Assembly: GCA_017396555.1 (NCBI GenBank)
Contig: JAFQLS010000001.1
Location: forward strand, 1-47,153
Length of the DNA: 47,153 nt
Direction: 5' to 3'
Source: Lachnospiraceae bacterium
GTDB lineage: Bacteria > Bacillota > Clostridia > Lachnospirales > Lachnospiraceae
The position numbers and the translations under genes are program-made. Below the pieces are notes generated by a model that had not been told where the DNA came from, ran no database searches, and saw nothing but the letters and a program-made list of their open reading frames with translations. This document shows, one piece after another, positions 14,319-23,651 of the stretch (positions within the stretch are counted from its first letter, which is position 1; each line of letters starts with the position of its first letter).

Positions 14319-14609
14319 ATGAATCAAAAAATCAAAACCAAAGCAGTAGATCAGTTATTTGAAGCAATACTCACACTGGAAAATCTCGAGGAGTGTTATG
14401 CTTTCTTCGAAGATGTCTGCACTATTAACGAGCTTTTATCTTTCGCTCAGAGATACGAGGTTGCAACCATGTTAAATGAAAACAAAACATACCTTGATAT
14501 CGCCGAGCAAACAGGAGCTTCTACAGCTACTATAAGCCGTGTTAACCGCTCTTTAAATTACGGCTGCGACGGATATTCTCTCGTATTCGAAAGACTTAAT
14601 AAAAAATAA
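14319..14609 (+). CDS. YerC/YecD family TrpR-related DNA-binding protein
   Basis: 96 residues, all helical, with the TrpR-like fold: LENLEECYAFFEDVCTINELLSFAQRYEVATML and a helix-turn-helix DIAEQTGASTATISRVNRSL (about residues 62-81) ending in YGCDGY. This is the family found in Bacillus (YerC). It lacks obvious effector data; family members are taken to be transcriptional regulators. AGAAAGGAATG lies upstream of the ATG. It is co-transcribed with the PHP phosphatase (4-base gap) and may regulate it, which is inference. Confidence 0.88.
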   Translation: MNQKIKTKAVDQLFEAILTLENLEECYAFFEDVCTINELLSFAQRYEVATMLNENKTYLDIAEQTGASTATISRVNRSLNYGCDGYSLVFERLNKK

Positions 14610-14616
14610 TCTTTAT

Positions 14617-14645
14617 TTGACACTTATATTCGTTTATGGTATATT
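14617..14645 (+). promoter_or_regulatory. Promoter of the cold-shock gene
   Basis: TTGACA, 17 bases, TATATT: a near-perfect sigma-A promoter starting eight bases after the YerC-like stop. The leader is about 45 bases, shorter than the long structured leaders of enterobacterial cspA. Confidence 0.75.
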
Positions 14646-14695
14646 CTAATTGTATTCTGCATTGCAGATAATATATTTTTTGGAGGTACTATATA

Positions 14696-14893
14696 ATGAA
14701 AGGTACAGTTAAGTGGTTTAATAACCAAAAGGGTTACGGGTTCATTTCTGACGAACAGGGAAATGATGTTTTTGTTCACTACTCAGGATTGAACATGGAA
14801 GGATTCAAGACAATCGAAGAGGGTCAGGCTGTAGAGTTTGACGTTACTGAAGGTGCTAAGGGTCCACAAGCAACAAACGTAACAAAATGTTAA
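14696..14893 (+). CDS. Cold-shock domain protein (CspA/CspB family)
   Basis: 65 residues, a single OB-fold that binds single-stranded RNA and DNA as an RNA chaperone. RNP1 (KGYGFI, residues 15-20) and RNP2 (DVFVHY, 27-32) are complete, and the start [16 protein letters not shown] is the family hallmark. The ATG has GGAGG with a nine-base spacing, a strong site. It has its own near-consensus promoter, and codon use is of the highly expressed kind. It is monocistronic; the next gene is on the other strand behind a shared terminator. Confidence 0.95.
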   Translation: MKGTVKWFNNQKGYGFISDEQGNDVFVHYSGLNMEGFKTIEEGQAVEFDVTEGAKGPQATNVTKC

Positions 14894-14982
14894 TCAGAAT
14901 AGTAAATATTGTGCCTTTTTCATTAATATAAATATTATTTTTTATTTTGAATTAAGCTCTAAGTTTTACAACATGATTGCAA

Positions 14983-15020
14983 AAGGTTGTCACTAAATTA
15001 TAGTGGCAACCTTATTTTTT
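14983..15020. terminator. Bidirectional terminator between the csp gene and hslO
   Basis: A 12-bp stem with one mismatch (14983-14994 with 15002-15013), a 7-base loop, then ATTTTTT on the plus strand. On the minus strand the stem is followed by TTTTGC. It serves both convergent genes. Confidence 0.68.
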
Positions 15021-15894
15021 AGCACTTACTTTTTAATTCCTTTAATTCTTCAACTGTAAACCTAAAATCCGTATTACAAAAATGACAATTTACTTCTATA
15101 TCATTTCCCTCATCAATCATTTCCTGAAGTTCTTTTTTTCCAACACTTATTAATGCTTTTGATACTCTTTTCTTCGAGCAATTGCAAGCAAACTGTGTAG
15201 GTATCTTATCTGTAAATTCCACATCAAAGCCTTCAAGAACTTCTTTCAAAATATCTTCCGGAGTCATACCCTCCTCCAGCATATTAGTTACAGATGTAAT
15301 TTTATTGATTCTCTCTTCCAATACATCCACAATCTTTTCATCTGCAAATGGCATAAGCTGAACAATAAAACCTCCTGACTGTTTAACAGTATTGTCTTTT
15401 TCCATCAATACTCCAAGTCCTACTGCTGAAGGTACCTGCTCAGATGTTGCAAAATAATATGTTAAATCCTCTGCCACCTCGCTCGTTGTAAGTGCAGTCT
15501 GACTACAATATGGTTCTTTCAGACCAAGATCCTTAACCACTGTCATAGTTCCATATCCTATTGCGGCTCCTACGTCTAATTTACCGAGATAATTAGGTGG
15601 TATTATTACATTTGGATTACCCGGATAACCTTTTACATTTCCATGCGAGTCTGCTGTAACTGTAACTCCATTTATAGGACCATCGCCCTTCATTTGAATT
15701 GTAAGTAAATCATCTTCACCTTTCATCATAACACCCATCATTGCTGCACCAGATAATAATCTTCCAAGCGCTGCCGTTGCTACAGGACTAGTATTATGAA
15801 TCGACCTAGAGTATTCAACCATTTCCTTCGAAGTAATTGCAAATGCTCTAATCTGATTATTTGCTGCTGTTGCTCTAACTATATAATCTGACAT
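15019..15894 (-). CDS. hslO: Redox-regulated chaperone Hsp33
   Basis: 291 residues, normal length. Hsp33 is a holdase switched on by oxidation plus unfolding. The zinc-binding switch cysteines are all present: C237 and C239 (CNC) and C270 and C273 (CHFC). The N-terminal domain is conserved (RATAANNQIRAFA, GDGPINGVTVTAD, GGFIVQLMP). Two extra cysteines (C130, C291) lie outside the motif. ATAGGAGGAAAT precedes the ATG. It is the second gene of a two-gene operon behind a methyltransferase (8-base gap). Confidence 0.96.
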   Translation of the reverse strand: MSDYIVRATAANNQIRAFAITSKEMVEYSRSIHNTSPVATAALGRLLSGAAMMGVMMKGEDDLLTIQMKGDGPINGVTVTADSHGNVKGYPGNPNVIIPPNYLGKLDVGAAIGYGTMTVVKDLGLKEPYCSQTALTTSEVAEDLTYYFATSEQVPSAVGLGVLMEKDNTVKQSGGFIVQLMPFADEKIVDVLEERINKITSVTNMLEEGMTPEDILKEVLEGFDVEFTDKIPTQFACNCSKKRVSKALISVGKKELQEMIDEGNDIEVNCHFCNTDFRFTVEELKELKSKC

Positions 15895-15902
15895 ATTTCC
15901 TC

Positions 15903-16646
15903 CTATTTCCTCGCCACTATAACTATTCTTGCACTTTCGTCATCAACTTCTTTGTCTGAATAGTTATCTGTTGTTGTAATCACCTGCATCCCTGCTAATT
16001 CAATATAAGAAATCATTTCTTCAAGAGTATATGCTCTTTGCTGATGAATTTCGCAATATTTATCATATTTTCCATGATTATCAGGTAAAAATAATGTAAG
16101 TTGGTACTCATTTATTTTTTCTTCCTCATAGTAAATATTTTCCCAAATGAAGCTACCCTCTTCACTATTCTCTGCTATTGTAGCATCCTTTATATCTAAA
16201 TATTTTTTCTCTGTTGTAAAATCAAATAAAAATATACCATCCGGCTCAAGATAATTATTTACAAGTTTAAAAGTCTGTATCAAATCCTCTTCGTTTAAAA
16301 CATAATTAATACTATCACATACACTGACAATTGCCTTAACAGTTCCGTACAGTTCAAATTCGCACATATCCTGATTGAGATATAATATACTTTCAAAACC
16401 GGATTCCACACGCTTATCCATTGCAATTTCAAGCATTTCCATTGAATTATCAATTCCAATCATATCATAACCTGACTTAGCAAGCATTTCCGTCATAGTT
16501 CCCGTACCACAACCAAGTTCAGCTATAATTCCATTTTCAATTTCATACTTCACAAGCGTATTATGTATGTATTCAAACCACTCCTCATACGGAATGTCAT
16601 CCATAAACGTATCGTACACTCTTGAAAATGCTAAATATTCATTCAT
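15903..16646 (-). CDS. Class I SAM-dependent methyltransferase
   Basis: 247 residues. SAM-binding motif I is AELGCGTGTMTEMLA (about 41-55), motif II ends in MIGIDNSMEMLE, and VSVCDSINYVLNEEDL and FLFDFTTEKK follow, the pattern of small-molecule methyltransferases of the YqeM/YhhJ-like type in Firmicutes (COG0500). The start FSRVYDTFMDDIPYEEW is typical of that group. Substrate unknown. GAAGGTG lies upstream of the ATG. It precedes hslO by eight bases, so the two are one operon; any functional link is unproven. Confidence 0.85.
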   Translation of the reverse strand: MNEYLAFSRVYDTFMDDIPYEEWFEYIHNTLVKYEIENGIIAELGCGTGTMTEMLAKSGYDMIGIDNSMEMLEIAMDKRVESGFESILYLNQDMCEFELYGTVKAIVSVCDSINYVLNEEDLIQTFKLVNNYLEPDGIFLFDFTTEKKYLDIKDATIAENSEEGSFIWENIYYEEEKINEYQLTLFLPDNHGKYDKYCEIHQQRAYTLEEMISYIELAGMQVITTTDNYSDKEVDDESARIVIVARK

Positions 16647-16714
16647 ATTTTCACCTTCTGCTTCTTAGTTTCGTTACCAAGTAATAGTATCAGTTTTTTT
16701 TATTAAATGCAAGG

Positions 16715-16743
16715 TTGATTAATCCAATAATCTGAATTATACT
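16715..16743 (+). promoter_or_regulatory. Promoter of the 325-residue membrane-protein gene
   Basis: TTGATT, 17 bases, TATACT on the plus strand, about 30 bases before the start codon. It diverges from the methyltransferase-hslO operon. Confidence 0.6.
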
Positions 16744-16772
16744 AAATACATTAGCAAAGGGAGATTTTTCAA

Positions 16773-17750
16773 ATGGATATTTTACACAAACATATACGAA
16801 AACTGACAATAAAAAATATTTTCATCGTACTTTTTCCTTTTATCATCTTGGTAATTGCATTATTTACACTTCCTTTTAAGGATGTGCTTTTCCCAACAGA
16901 ATTATATTATCCAACGGATATTCCAAGGGCTTATGAAAATGGAAATGACTACATTTCTATTACATTTCCCGAAATCCACTATACAGGATATACCCTCACA
17001 AGCAATTCAGATTTAAAGGGCTATTACTATTATTATATTGCTAACGAAAGAGTTATTTTTCTTCTTGTAAGTGATTATAATGTTAAAGGTCAAAGTTCTC
17101 TTAAAAACTATACCTGTACCGGAAAACTTACGGAATGGGATAACGACTTACGTGATGTAATGAATAATTTCTCGCAGGATTTGAATTTTTCAATAACCGG
17201 TTTATCGTCAGTAAGCTATACATGTATGATAAACGAATGTAAATATCATTTTTATTTCTACCTGTATCTGCTTATATATATTTTAGTTACTGCACTTTTG
17301 ATTTTAACATTTATTATCAGTAATATAGTAACCTTTATTATACCAAATTTACACCCTGCATATGGCAAATTCAAAAAACTCAACAGGCATAATACAATCA
17401 GAGATTTGTTATTGGAATTAGAAGACCCTGTATTGTCCATCGGGCAATTATGTATTACCGATAATTACCTTGTTTCATTTGACAAAAATTGGATAACTAT
17501 GATTTCTCTGGAAGATATTTTATGGGCATATGAACATAGCAAAATCAAACGTTTTCTATGGTTTAAAATCAAACAGGTTTATACCATACATTTTACCTGT
17601 AACAAAAAAATAAAATTCAACTTAACAGGGTATTCAAAAGAACAATTAGATTCTATCATATCCTATCTTAATGATAATTATTCTGATATATTAATCGGAT
17701 ATAGTATCGAAAATAAAAGGACTGTATCAGAGTTAATTACCAAAAAATAA
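16773..17750 (+). CDS. Membrane protein with two spans, function unknown
   Basis: 325 residues. The first span is near residues 15-32 and the second near 163-190. Between them lies an external Tyr-rich domain of about 130 residues with two cysteines (C111, C151) that could form a disulfide, plus a third at C156. The cytoplasmic C-terminal part (about 195-325) is basic and beta-rich (ITDNYLVSF, WITMISLEDILWAYE, YTIHFTCNKKIKF), resembling PH-like or YcxB-like modules of membrane proteins. I do not recognise the family. Ribosome binding site AAGGGAG and a good promoter are present. It stands alone and converges on the SEC-C gene. Confidence 0.72.
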   Translation: MDILHKHIRKLTIKNIFIVLFPFIILVIALFTLPFKDVLFPTELYYPTDIPRAYENGNDYISITFPEIHYTGYTLTSNSDLKGYYYYYIANERVIFLLVSDYNVKGQSSLKNYTCTGKLTEWDNDLRDVMNNFSQDLNFSITGLSSVSYTCMINECKYHFYFYLYLLIYILVTALLILTFIISNIVTFIIPNLHPAYGKFKKLNRHNTIRDLLLELEDPVLSIGQLCITDNYLVSFDKNWITMISLEDILWAYEHSKIKRFLWFKIKQVYTIHFTCNKKIKFNLTGYSKEQLDSIISYLNDNYSDILIGYSIENKRTVSELITKK

Positions 17751-17785
17751 AACACCCTCCTTACTGGCTAGTCCAGTAAAGAGGG
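17742..17785 (-). terminator. Terminator of the SEC-C gene
   Basis: A 13-bp stem with one mismatch (17755-17767 with 17773-17785), a 5-base loop, then TGTTTTATTTTTT on the minus strand. It begins 22 bases after the SEC-C stop and may also end the convergent membrane-protein transcript. Confidence 0.6.
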
Positions 17786-17806
17786 GACATATTAGAATTC
17801 TTTATA

Positions 17807-18322
17807 TTAGCGTCCACAACACTTCTTATATTTTTTACCACTTCCGCATGGACAAGGGTCATTTCTTCCTATCTTTTCACCCTTTACAACAGTGTGAGCT
17901 CTCTTCTGCTCCTTATAGAGTTCTGCTCTTCTTTCTTCTGTTATAAGCGGATTCCATTCCTCAAGAGTATACAACCATTCAGCTCTTGCTTCTACCATGT
18001 TCTTATATAATAATTCTTTATCATAGCACAATGAAACAGTTGTATCTTCTGTCATTTCCTCAATAGGATTAGGAGTTGTAAGACTATCGTTAATTCCATC
18101 AAGAAAACCAACCATAATCATTAAATCCGTTCCAAATCTTTCTGCGAGCTCCTTAACCGTACCTGTTACGACCTCATCAGGAGTAGAAAGAATCTGCTGA
18201 TAAATTCCTTTTTCAATATTAAAATAATTGCCCCAGAACATATCGCTCTGCTGCTTTGTCATCTGGTTAGAATATGCTGTTCCTCTCCATTTTTCTAACA
18301 ATGTAAATTCCTGCTCTGCCAT
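17807..18322 (-). CDS. SEC-C metal-binding domain protein
   Basis: 171 residues. The last 22 form a SEC-C zinc motif ([19 protein letters not shown]), the same element that ends SecA and binds zinc. The rest is helical (about 1-145) with no other motif I can name; it lacks any SecA ATPase part. SEC-C tails let proteins contact SecB or ribosomes, and small SEC-C proteins are widespread with unclear roles. Three ATGs stand close together; the one at 18322 is best placed behind TGGAGG (5-6 bases). It is monocistronic with a terminator behind it. Confidence 0.85.
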   Translation of the reverse strand: MAEQEFTLLEKWRGTAYSNQMTKQQSDMFWGNYFNIEKGIYQQILSTPDEVVTGTVKELAERFGTDLMIMVGFLDGINDSLTTPNPIEEMTEDTTVSLCYDKELLYKNMVEARAEWLYTLEEWNPLITEERRAELYKEQKRAHTVVKGEKIGRNDPCPCGSGKKYKKCCGR

Positions 18323-18410
18323 CATTACCTCCATAAGCCATGTAGCTTTTCTTTTATTTCCGAATTACAGTATAAACCATATCGTACTTTTTTTCAATTA
18401 GATTTTTATA

Positions 18411-18439
18411 TTGTAAATCATATCATTTCACGTTATACT
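18411..18439 (+). promoter_or_regulatory. Promoter of the 67-residue membrane-protein gene
   Basis: TTGTAA, 17 bases, TATACT, about 32 bases before the ATG at 18471. A second TATAAT overlaps downstream (18440-18445). Confidence 0.5.
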
Positions 18440-18470
18440 ATATAATCATATAAAACGAAAGGATAAACCT

Positions 18471-18674
18471 ATGAAAAATATAAAACGTGTATTAGCTATA
18501 CTTACTATAGTAATCATATTAGGTCTATATATCGCAACACTTACTCTTGCAATACTTGGAAAACCATACGAAGATATGTTTACAGCTTCACTTATTGTTA
18601 CTATCGCTTTTCCAACTATGCTTTACATAATCATATGGCTACGCAAAGTTTTAAGCGACCATATAAATAAATAG
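18471..18674 (+). CDS. Small two-span membrane protein, function unknown
   Basis: 67 residues: Lys/Arg-rich start (MKNIKRV), a first span at about residues 8-28, a short loop with Pro and acidic residues, a second span at about 38-57 and a basic end. AAAGGAT lies upstream of the ATG and a promoter precedes it. This pattern (short, two helices, small loop) is common in Lachnospiraceae genomes and no function is known to me. It converges on the DUF4364 gene with only four bases between stop codons and no visible terminator. Confidence 0.68.
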   Translation: MKNIKRVLAILTIVIILGLYIATLTLAILGKPYEDMFTASLIVTIAFPTMLYIIIWLRKVLSDHINK

Positions 18675-18678
18675 CTAA

Positions 18679-19224
18679 TTAACTGTCAGTTTCTTCTGAT
18701 TTATTATCCTGCATCAACTGACGCATAACATTTGCATAAATTTCCTGACTGGCTTCCTTCCAATTATTGCACATCAATGCTGCTTCTTCCTTGGTAGGAA
18801 CAGACAGGTTAAGTTCTATAAGGGTACTTTTTCCCTCCTTGACCTGACAATGTACTATATAATCCTGATTTGTACTTCTATAATAATCGGATATTGTACC
18901 AACTTCATTTCTAAGCTCGTACTTATTATTTATCAAAAATAAATCCATATCATCTATAATAGGTCCCGGAATCTTATTAACAAAAAATCCCAAGGTGTCT
19001 CTACCCTCTGATGTTATTTGATAATAAGATGCATTTCTTACTATTTCACAACTTACAAGTTCAGCTTCTACCAGTTCAGATAAAACCTGTTGAACATTAA
19101 AATAATTTGTGTATTCTTTATCCAAAAAAAATCCTGTTATCTGTGAATTTGTCAACGGAAAATTAACCTTATTCAACATATAAAGAACAATTAATTTGTA
19201 TAATGTAGATGATTCCATCGCCAT
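18679..19224 (-). CDS. DUF4364 family winged-helix protein
   Basis: 181 residues matching the DUF4364 family of Clostridia. The first 80 form a winged-helix DNA-binding domain (LYKLIVLYMLNKVNFPLTNSQI, then VQQVLSELVEAELV and YYQITSEGRDTL). The remainder is an alpha/beta domain without known ligand. Probably a transcriptional regulator; targets are unknown. AAGGAG lies about 11 bases before the ATG, inside the preceding gene's end: the radical SAM stop is one base away, so translation is likely coupled. Confidence 0.82.
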   Translation of the reverse strand: MAMESSTLYKLIVLYMLNKVNFPLTNSQITGFFLDKEYTNYFNVQQVLSELVEAELVSCEIVRNASYYQITSEGRDTLGFFVNKIPGPIIDDMDLFLINNKYELRNEVGTISDYYRSTNQDYIVHCQVKEGKSTLIELNLSVPTKEEAALMCNNWKEASQEIYANVMRQLMQDNKSEETDS

Positions 19225-19225
19225 T

Positions 19226-20134
19226 TCACTTACATCTCCTTCCTTGAATTACATTTCTATCACTTAATAATCTGTTTATATAATTCAAAACTTTTTTCTT
19301 ATCCCCACTCCATTGTGGCGCAATTAAAAGCTTTTTAGGACCATCACCGGTGATTCTATGAACAACTATGTCACTACGCAGATTTTCAAGTATCTCACAT
19401 AAAATTTCACCATACTCTTCTAACGATAACGTTTCAAATTTTCCGGCTGTATAATCTTTAGCCATATCAGTTCCCTTAAGAACATGTAAAAGCTGAAGTT
19501 TTATACCTTGTATATCTGTTTTATTCAAATACTTTATAGTATTTAACATATCCGACTTCGTTTCACCCGGCAAACCAATTATAACATGTACAACAACTTC
19601 TATTCCACAGTTTCTAAGTTTTTTCACTGCCTCTTCATATATCTTATTACCATATCCTCTGCGGATATATTCTATGCTTTCCTTTTTACTTGTCTGAAAT
19701 CCAAGTTCTATTATCAATGGCTTAATTTTATTAAGTCTGTCAAGCATATCCATAACGTCATCTTCTAAACAATCAGGTCTTGTTCCTATAGACAATGCGT
19801 ATATATTAGGATTTTTTGCTGCTTCTGTATAAATCCTCTCAAGCTCTTTTAAATCTCCATAGGTTCCCGTATATGCTTGAAAATATGCTATATATCCAGC
19901 TTCTCCGCTTATCTTTGAAGAAATGTTTTTTATACCTTTTTCTATCTGCTCATCTATAGTCCCTTCATTAGATACACTAAATTCACCTGAGCCGCCACTA
20001 CAAAATATACATCCGCCCGCACCAATTTTTCCATCCCTGTTCGGACACGTAGTCGAACCATTTAGAGCTATTTTATAGATTTTTTTATTATATTTTTCCT
20101 TTAAATATGCATTAAGCCTTCTTATTTGTTCCAT
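19226..20134 (-). CDS. TIGR01212 family radical SAM protein (YhcC-like)
   Basis: 302 residues. An iron-sulfur cluster binding region of the unusual spacing found in this family is present at about residues 29-46 (C29, then GGCIFC). SIGTRPDCLEDDVM, ELGFQT, RRGYGN and HVIIGLPGET follow, the standard radical SAM barrel strands. The reaction is unknown; the family is common in anaerobes. The gene overlaps the 3' end of the malic enzyme gene by 23 bases and has only a weak site (AACCGG), so it probably depends on coupled translation. It precedes the DUF4364 gene by one base. Confidence 0.88.
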   Translation of the reverse strand: MEQIRRLNAYLKEKYNKKIYKIALNGSTTCPNRDGKIGAGGCIFCSGGSGEFSVSNEGTIDEQIEKGIKNISSKISGEAGYIAYFQAYTGTYGDLKELERIYTEAAKNPNIYALSIGTRPDCLEDDVMDMLDRLNKIKPLIIELGFQTSKKESIEYIRRGYGNKIYEEAVKKLRNCGIEVVVHVIIGLPGETKSDMLNTIKYLNKTDIQGIKLQLLHVLKGTDMAKDYTAGKFETLSLEEYGEILCEILENLRSDIVVHRITGDGPKKLLIAPQWSGDKKKVLNYINRLLSDRNVIQGRRCK

Positions 20135-21287
20135 CCGGTTTTATATTATCCATAACTGCTTTACTAACTGCTTCCGATACTTTCTCATTAAATGCTTCCG
20201 GCAAGATAAATTCCTCGTTCAATTCTTCATCCGATACAAGACCTGCTATAGCATATGCTGCTGCAAGCTTCATTTCCTCTGTTATCCCAGATGCTCTTCC
20301 CTCAAGAGCTCCCTTAAATATACCCGGAAATGCCACTACATTATTTACCTGATTTGGAAAATCTGAACGTCCTGTTCCGACAATTCTTGCTCCTGCTGCT
20401 TTTGCAACATCAGGCATAATCTCCGGAACCGGATTTGCCATTGCAAATAAAATAGCATCTTTATTCATTGTTTTAACCATTTCTGTGGTTACAATATTAG
20501 GTGCTGAAACTCCAATAAATATATCTGCTCCCTGAAGTGCATCTGCAAGTGTTCCTTTTTTATTTTCAAGATTAGTTACTTCCATCATTTTCTTCTGCAT
20601 CCAGTTAAGCTCCTCTGTATCCTTACCTAAAATTCCTGCTTTGTCACACAGAGTAATATTCTTAAAACCATCTTCTAACAATAATCTTGTAATTGCTATA
20701 CCTGCACTTCCGGCTCCATTTACTACAATTTTACAATCCTCTTTTTTCTTTTTTATTATTTTTAGAGAATTAATTATTCCTGCCAACACAACAATCGCTG
20801 TTCCGTGCTGGTCATCATGAAATACCGGTATATCTAGCAGTTCCTTAAGCCTTTCTTCTATTTCAAAACATCTTGGTGCAGATATATCCTCCAAATTAAT
20901 TCCACCAAATGCCGGTGCAATATTAACAACAGTTTTTATTATTTCATCTGTATCCTGAGTGTCAAGACATATAGGAAATGCATTAACTCCTCCAAATTCC
21001 TTGAACAACACTGCCTTACCTTCCATAACCGGCATTGCCGCATGGGCTCCTATATTCCCAAGCCCAAGCACTGCACTTCCATCTGATACAACTGCTATTG
21101 TATTAGATTTGATTGTATATTTATATGCTGCTTCAACATCCCTTGCAATTTCTTTGCAGGGTTCCGCAACACCTGGTGTATATGCTATTGCAAGATCTTC
21201 TCTGGATCTTATCTCACATTTAGAGTTAGTTGTAAGCTTTCCACACCAATCCTTATGTGCCTGTATAGCTTTTTCCTGTACACTCAT
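20112..21287 (-). CDS. NAD(P)-dependent malic enzyme (oxaloacetate-decarboxylating)
   Basis: 391 residues, the short bacterial form. It converts malate to pyruvate and CO2 with reduction of NAD or NADP. Visible: YTPGVAEPC (active-site Tyr region, about 36-44), SDGSAVLGLGNIG (68-80), KAVLFKEFGGVNAFP (catalytic Lys), FHDDQHGTAIVVLAG (metal-binding Asp residues, about 155-169), the Rossmann turn NGAGSAGIA (about 189-197) and ANPVPEI. Cofactor preference cannot be read safely from the sequence. AAAGGAGATTT precedes the ATG. It starts two bases after the Lon stop, so it is the last housekeeping gene of the chaperone-protease cluster, an unusual neighbour. Confidence 0.92.
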   Translation of the reverse strand: MSVQEKAIQAHKDWCGKLTTNSKCEIRSREDLAIAYTPGVAEPCKEIARDVEAAYKYTIKSNTIAVVSDGSAVLGLGNIGAHAAMPVMEGKAVLFKEFGGVNAFPICLDTQDTDEIIKTVVNIAPAFGGINLEDISAPRCFEIEERLKELLDIPVFHDDQHGTAIVVLAGIINSLKIIKKKKEDCKIVVNGAGSAGIAITRLLLEDGFKNITLCDKAGILGKDTEELNWMQKKMMEVTNLENKKGTLADALQGADIFIGVSAPNIVTTEMVKTMNKDAILFAMANPVPEIMPDVAKAAGARIVGTGRSDFPNQVNNVVAFPGIFKGALEGRASGITEEMKLAAAYAIAGLVSDEELNEEFILPEAFNEKVSEAVSKAVMDNIKPDGTNKKA

Positions 21288-21289
21288 AA

Positions 21290-23620
21290 TTAAATCTCCT
21301 TTCCCACAAATGCATATGGTATAACCTCTTCCATTTTTTCTACAAAATGTATTTTTAAACCTTTTTTTATTTCCGCAGATACTTCCTCTACGTCTGACTT
21401 ATTGTCTTTAGGTACAAGTACTGTTTTAATACCCGCAAGCCTTGCTGCTAATAATTTCTCCTTTAGTCCGCCTATTGGAAGAACTCTCCCCCTAAGTGTT
21501 ATTTCTCCTGTCATAGCTATATCAGCTTTTACGGGAATACCACTTACTGCTGATAGCATTGCTGTTGCCATCGTTACTCCTGCTGAGGGTCCATCCTTAG
21601 GAACTGCTCCTTCAGGCACATGAATATGAATATCATTTTCCTTAAAATACTCAGGATTAATATTATACTGTTCCGCAATCGATCTTATATAACTTAATGC
21701 TGTCATTGCAGATTCCTTCATAACATCACCAAGCTTTCCTGTAAGATTAACCTCACCCTTTCCCGGCATTACATTTACTTCAATCTCCAGTGTATCTCCT
21801 CCAACGCTGGTCCACGCCAGTCCTCTTACAATCCCTATTTCGTCGGTTTTGTTAATTTTATCAGCCTGATATTTTTTCTTACCCAAATATCTTTCAAGAT
21901 TATTTTCATTAATTTTTATTGACTTAGAACCCATTTCTACAATCTCAGTAGTTGCTTTTCTGCAAAGTTCACTAATCTTTCTTTCAAGATTTCTTACGCC
22001 TGCTTCTCTTGTATAATTTTCTATTACAATGCTAATGGCTTTTTTACTAATTCCAAATTGTTTCTCTGTTAGTCCGTGCAGCTTCCTCTGCTTATCAAGC
22101 AAATGTTCTTTAACTATATGTTCTTTTTCGTTAAGAGTATAACTGGTTACCTCTATAACTTCCATTCTGTCTAACAGAGGTGCTGGAATTGTTTCAGTAG
22201 TATTAGCAGTAGCAACAAACATAACCTCTGACAAATCAAGCGGTATTTCGAGATAATGATCCCTAAACTGCGAATTCTGTTCACTATCAAGAACCTCTAG
22301 TAATGCCGATGAAGGATCTCCCTTGTAATCATTTCCAAGTTTGTCAACTTCGTCTAACAATACAAGTGGATTAGCAACCTTAGCCTGTTTAATACCCTTT
22401 ACAATTCTTCCGGGCATTGCACCAACATAAGTTTTTCTATGTCCTCTTATTTCTGCTTCATCTCTCACTCCGCCAAGACAAATTCTTACATACTCTTTAT
22501 TAAGCGCCTTTGCAAGAGATTTTGCTATGGAAGTCTTACCCGTTCCCGGTGGTCCTACAAGACAAATAATAGGGCTTGGTCCTTTTCCCTTTGTAAATTG
22601 CTTAACCGCAAGAAATTGTATTATTCTCTCTTTTACTTTATCTAACCCATAATGGTCTTCATCAAGAATCTGTCTTGCTTTACCTATGTCGTTTCTATCC
22701 TTAGACTTTTTATTCCAAGGCATATCAAGAAGTGTTTCAATATATCCTCTTGTAACAGCACTTTCAGAACTTGTATATGACATATTTTTAAATCTTTTTA
22801 TCTCTTTTTCAAGCTTTTCCTTAACATACTTAGGTGCCTTCAGTTTCTTTGTTTCTTCAAAATAAGTATCTGATTCAGATACAACATCTTCTTCGCCAAG
22901 TTCTTCTCTAATTACCTTGATTTGTTCACGCAGCATATACTCTCTTTGATTTTTGTCAACCTTTTTCTTAAGCTCTGCCTGCAGTTCATTTCTTATACTT
23001 CCAATCTCTATCTCATCCAAAAGCACTTTTGTAATATTTTCATAAGTGACTTCTATATAATCCTCTTCCAAAATCTGTTGCTTAAGTGCATAGTGAAGTG
23101 GCAAATGATTTGCCAGCATAATAATAAGTGTGTCTAGTTTAGTTTCACTCATTATACTTTGTACTATATCTTTGTTAAATTTAGGATTTATTTCAGAATA
23201 ATTATTAAGCAGATTTTTAAGTACTCTTATCATAGCTTCCTGTTGTAACTCATCATTAACATTTATAATATCTGCTTCTTCTATACGTGCTTCAAAATAG
23301 CCTTCTGAATCGTCAGCTTGAATTAATCTGGCTCTTTTTTCTGCTGTAACAAGCACTCTTAGTACATTTTTTTGCAGCTTAATAATCTGTCCTACCTTTG
23401 CAATTACGCCAACTTTATATAATCCATCAAGGTCCGGTTCAGGATTATCTGCATCCCTCTGCGTAACCAAAAATAGCTTTTGTTCACTTATCATAGCTTT
23501 TTCCAAAGCTTTAACCGATTTTTTTCTTGATATATCAAAATGAACTATCATCCCCGGAAGTACAGTCATCCCACGCAATGCAATCATCGGTATATCAATA
23601 TATTTTTTATTAGCATCCAT
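21290..23620 (-). CDS. lon: ATP-dependent protease Lon
   Basis: 776 residues, LonA type. An N-terminal LON substrate-binding domain (about 1-200) with coiled coil is followed by the AAA+ module with Walker A GPPGTGKT (about 356-363), Walker B LVLLDEVDK, and the C-terminal protease domain with catalytic Ser in PKDGPSAG (about 677-684) and Lys in LPIGGLKEKLLAA. It degrades damaged and regulatory proteins in the cytoplasm. The start has GGAGGAAACGGA upstream. A terminator separates it from clpX. No HrcA CIRCE or CtsR-type operator was seen before it. Confidence 0.96.
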   Translation of the reverse strand: MDANKKYIDIPMIALRGMTVLPGMIVHFDISRKKSVKALEKAMISEQKLFLVTQRDADNPEPDLDGLYKVGVIAKVGQIIKLQKNVLRVLVTAEKRARLIQADDSEGYFEARIEEADIINVNDELQQEAMIRVLKNLLNNYSEINPKFNKDIVQSIMSETKLDTLIIMLANHLPLHYALKQQILEEDYIEVTYENITKVLLDEIEIGSIRNELQAELKKKVDKNQREYMLREQIKVIREELGEEDVVSESDTYFEETKKLKAPKYVKEKLEKEIKRFKNMSYTSSESAVTRGYIETLLDMPWNKKSKDRNDIGKARQILDEDHYGLDKVKERIIQFLAVKQFTKGKGPSPIICLVGPPGTGKTSIAKSLAKALNKEYVRICLGGVRDEAEIRGHRKTYVGAMPGRIVKGIKQAKVANPLVLLDEVDKLGNDYKGDPSSALLEVLDSEQNSQFRDHYLEIPLDLSEVMFVATANTTETIPAPLLDRMEVIEVTSYTLNEKEHIVKEHLLDKQRKLHGLTEKQFGISKKAISIVIENYTREAGVRNLERKISELCRKATTEIVEMGSKSIKINENNLERYLGKKKYQADKINKTDEIGIVRGLAWTSVGGDTLEIEVNVMPGKGEVNLTGKLGDVMKESAMTALSYIRSIAEQYNINPEYFKENDIHIHVPEGAVPKDGPSAGVTMATAMLSAVSGIPVKADIAMTGEITLRGRVLPIGGLKEKLLAARLAGIKTVLVPKDNKSDVEEVSAEIKKGLKIHFVEKMEEVIPYAFVGKEI

Positions 23621-23651
23621 ATAATTTCCGTTTCCTCCAATAATAATTGGT

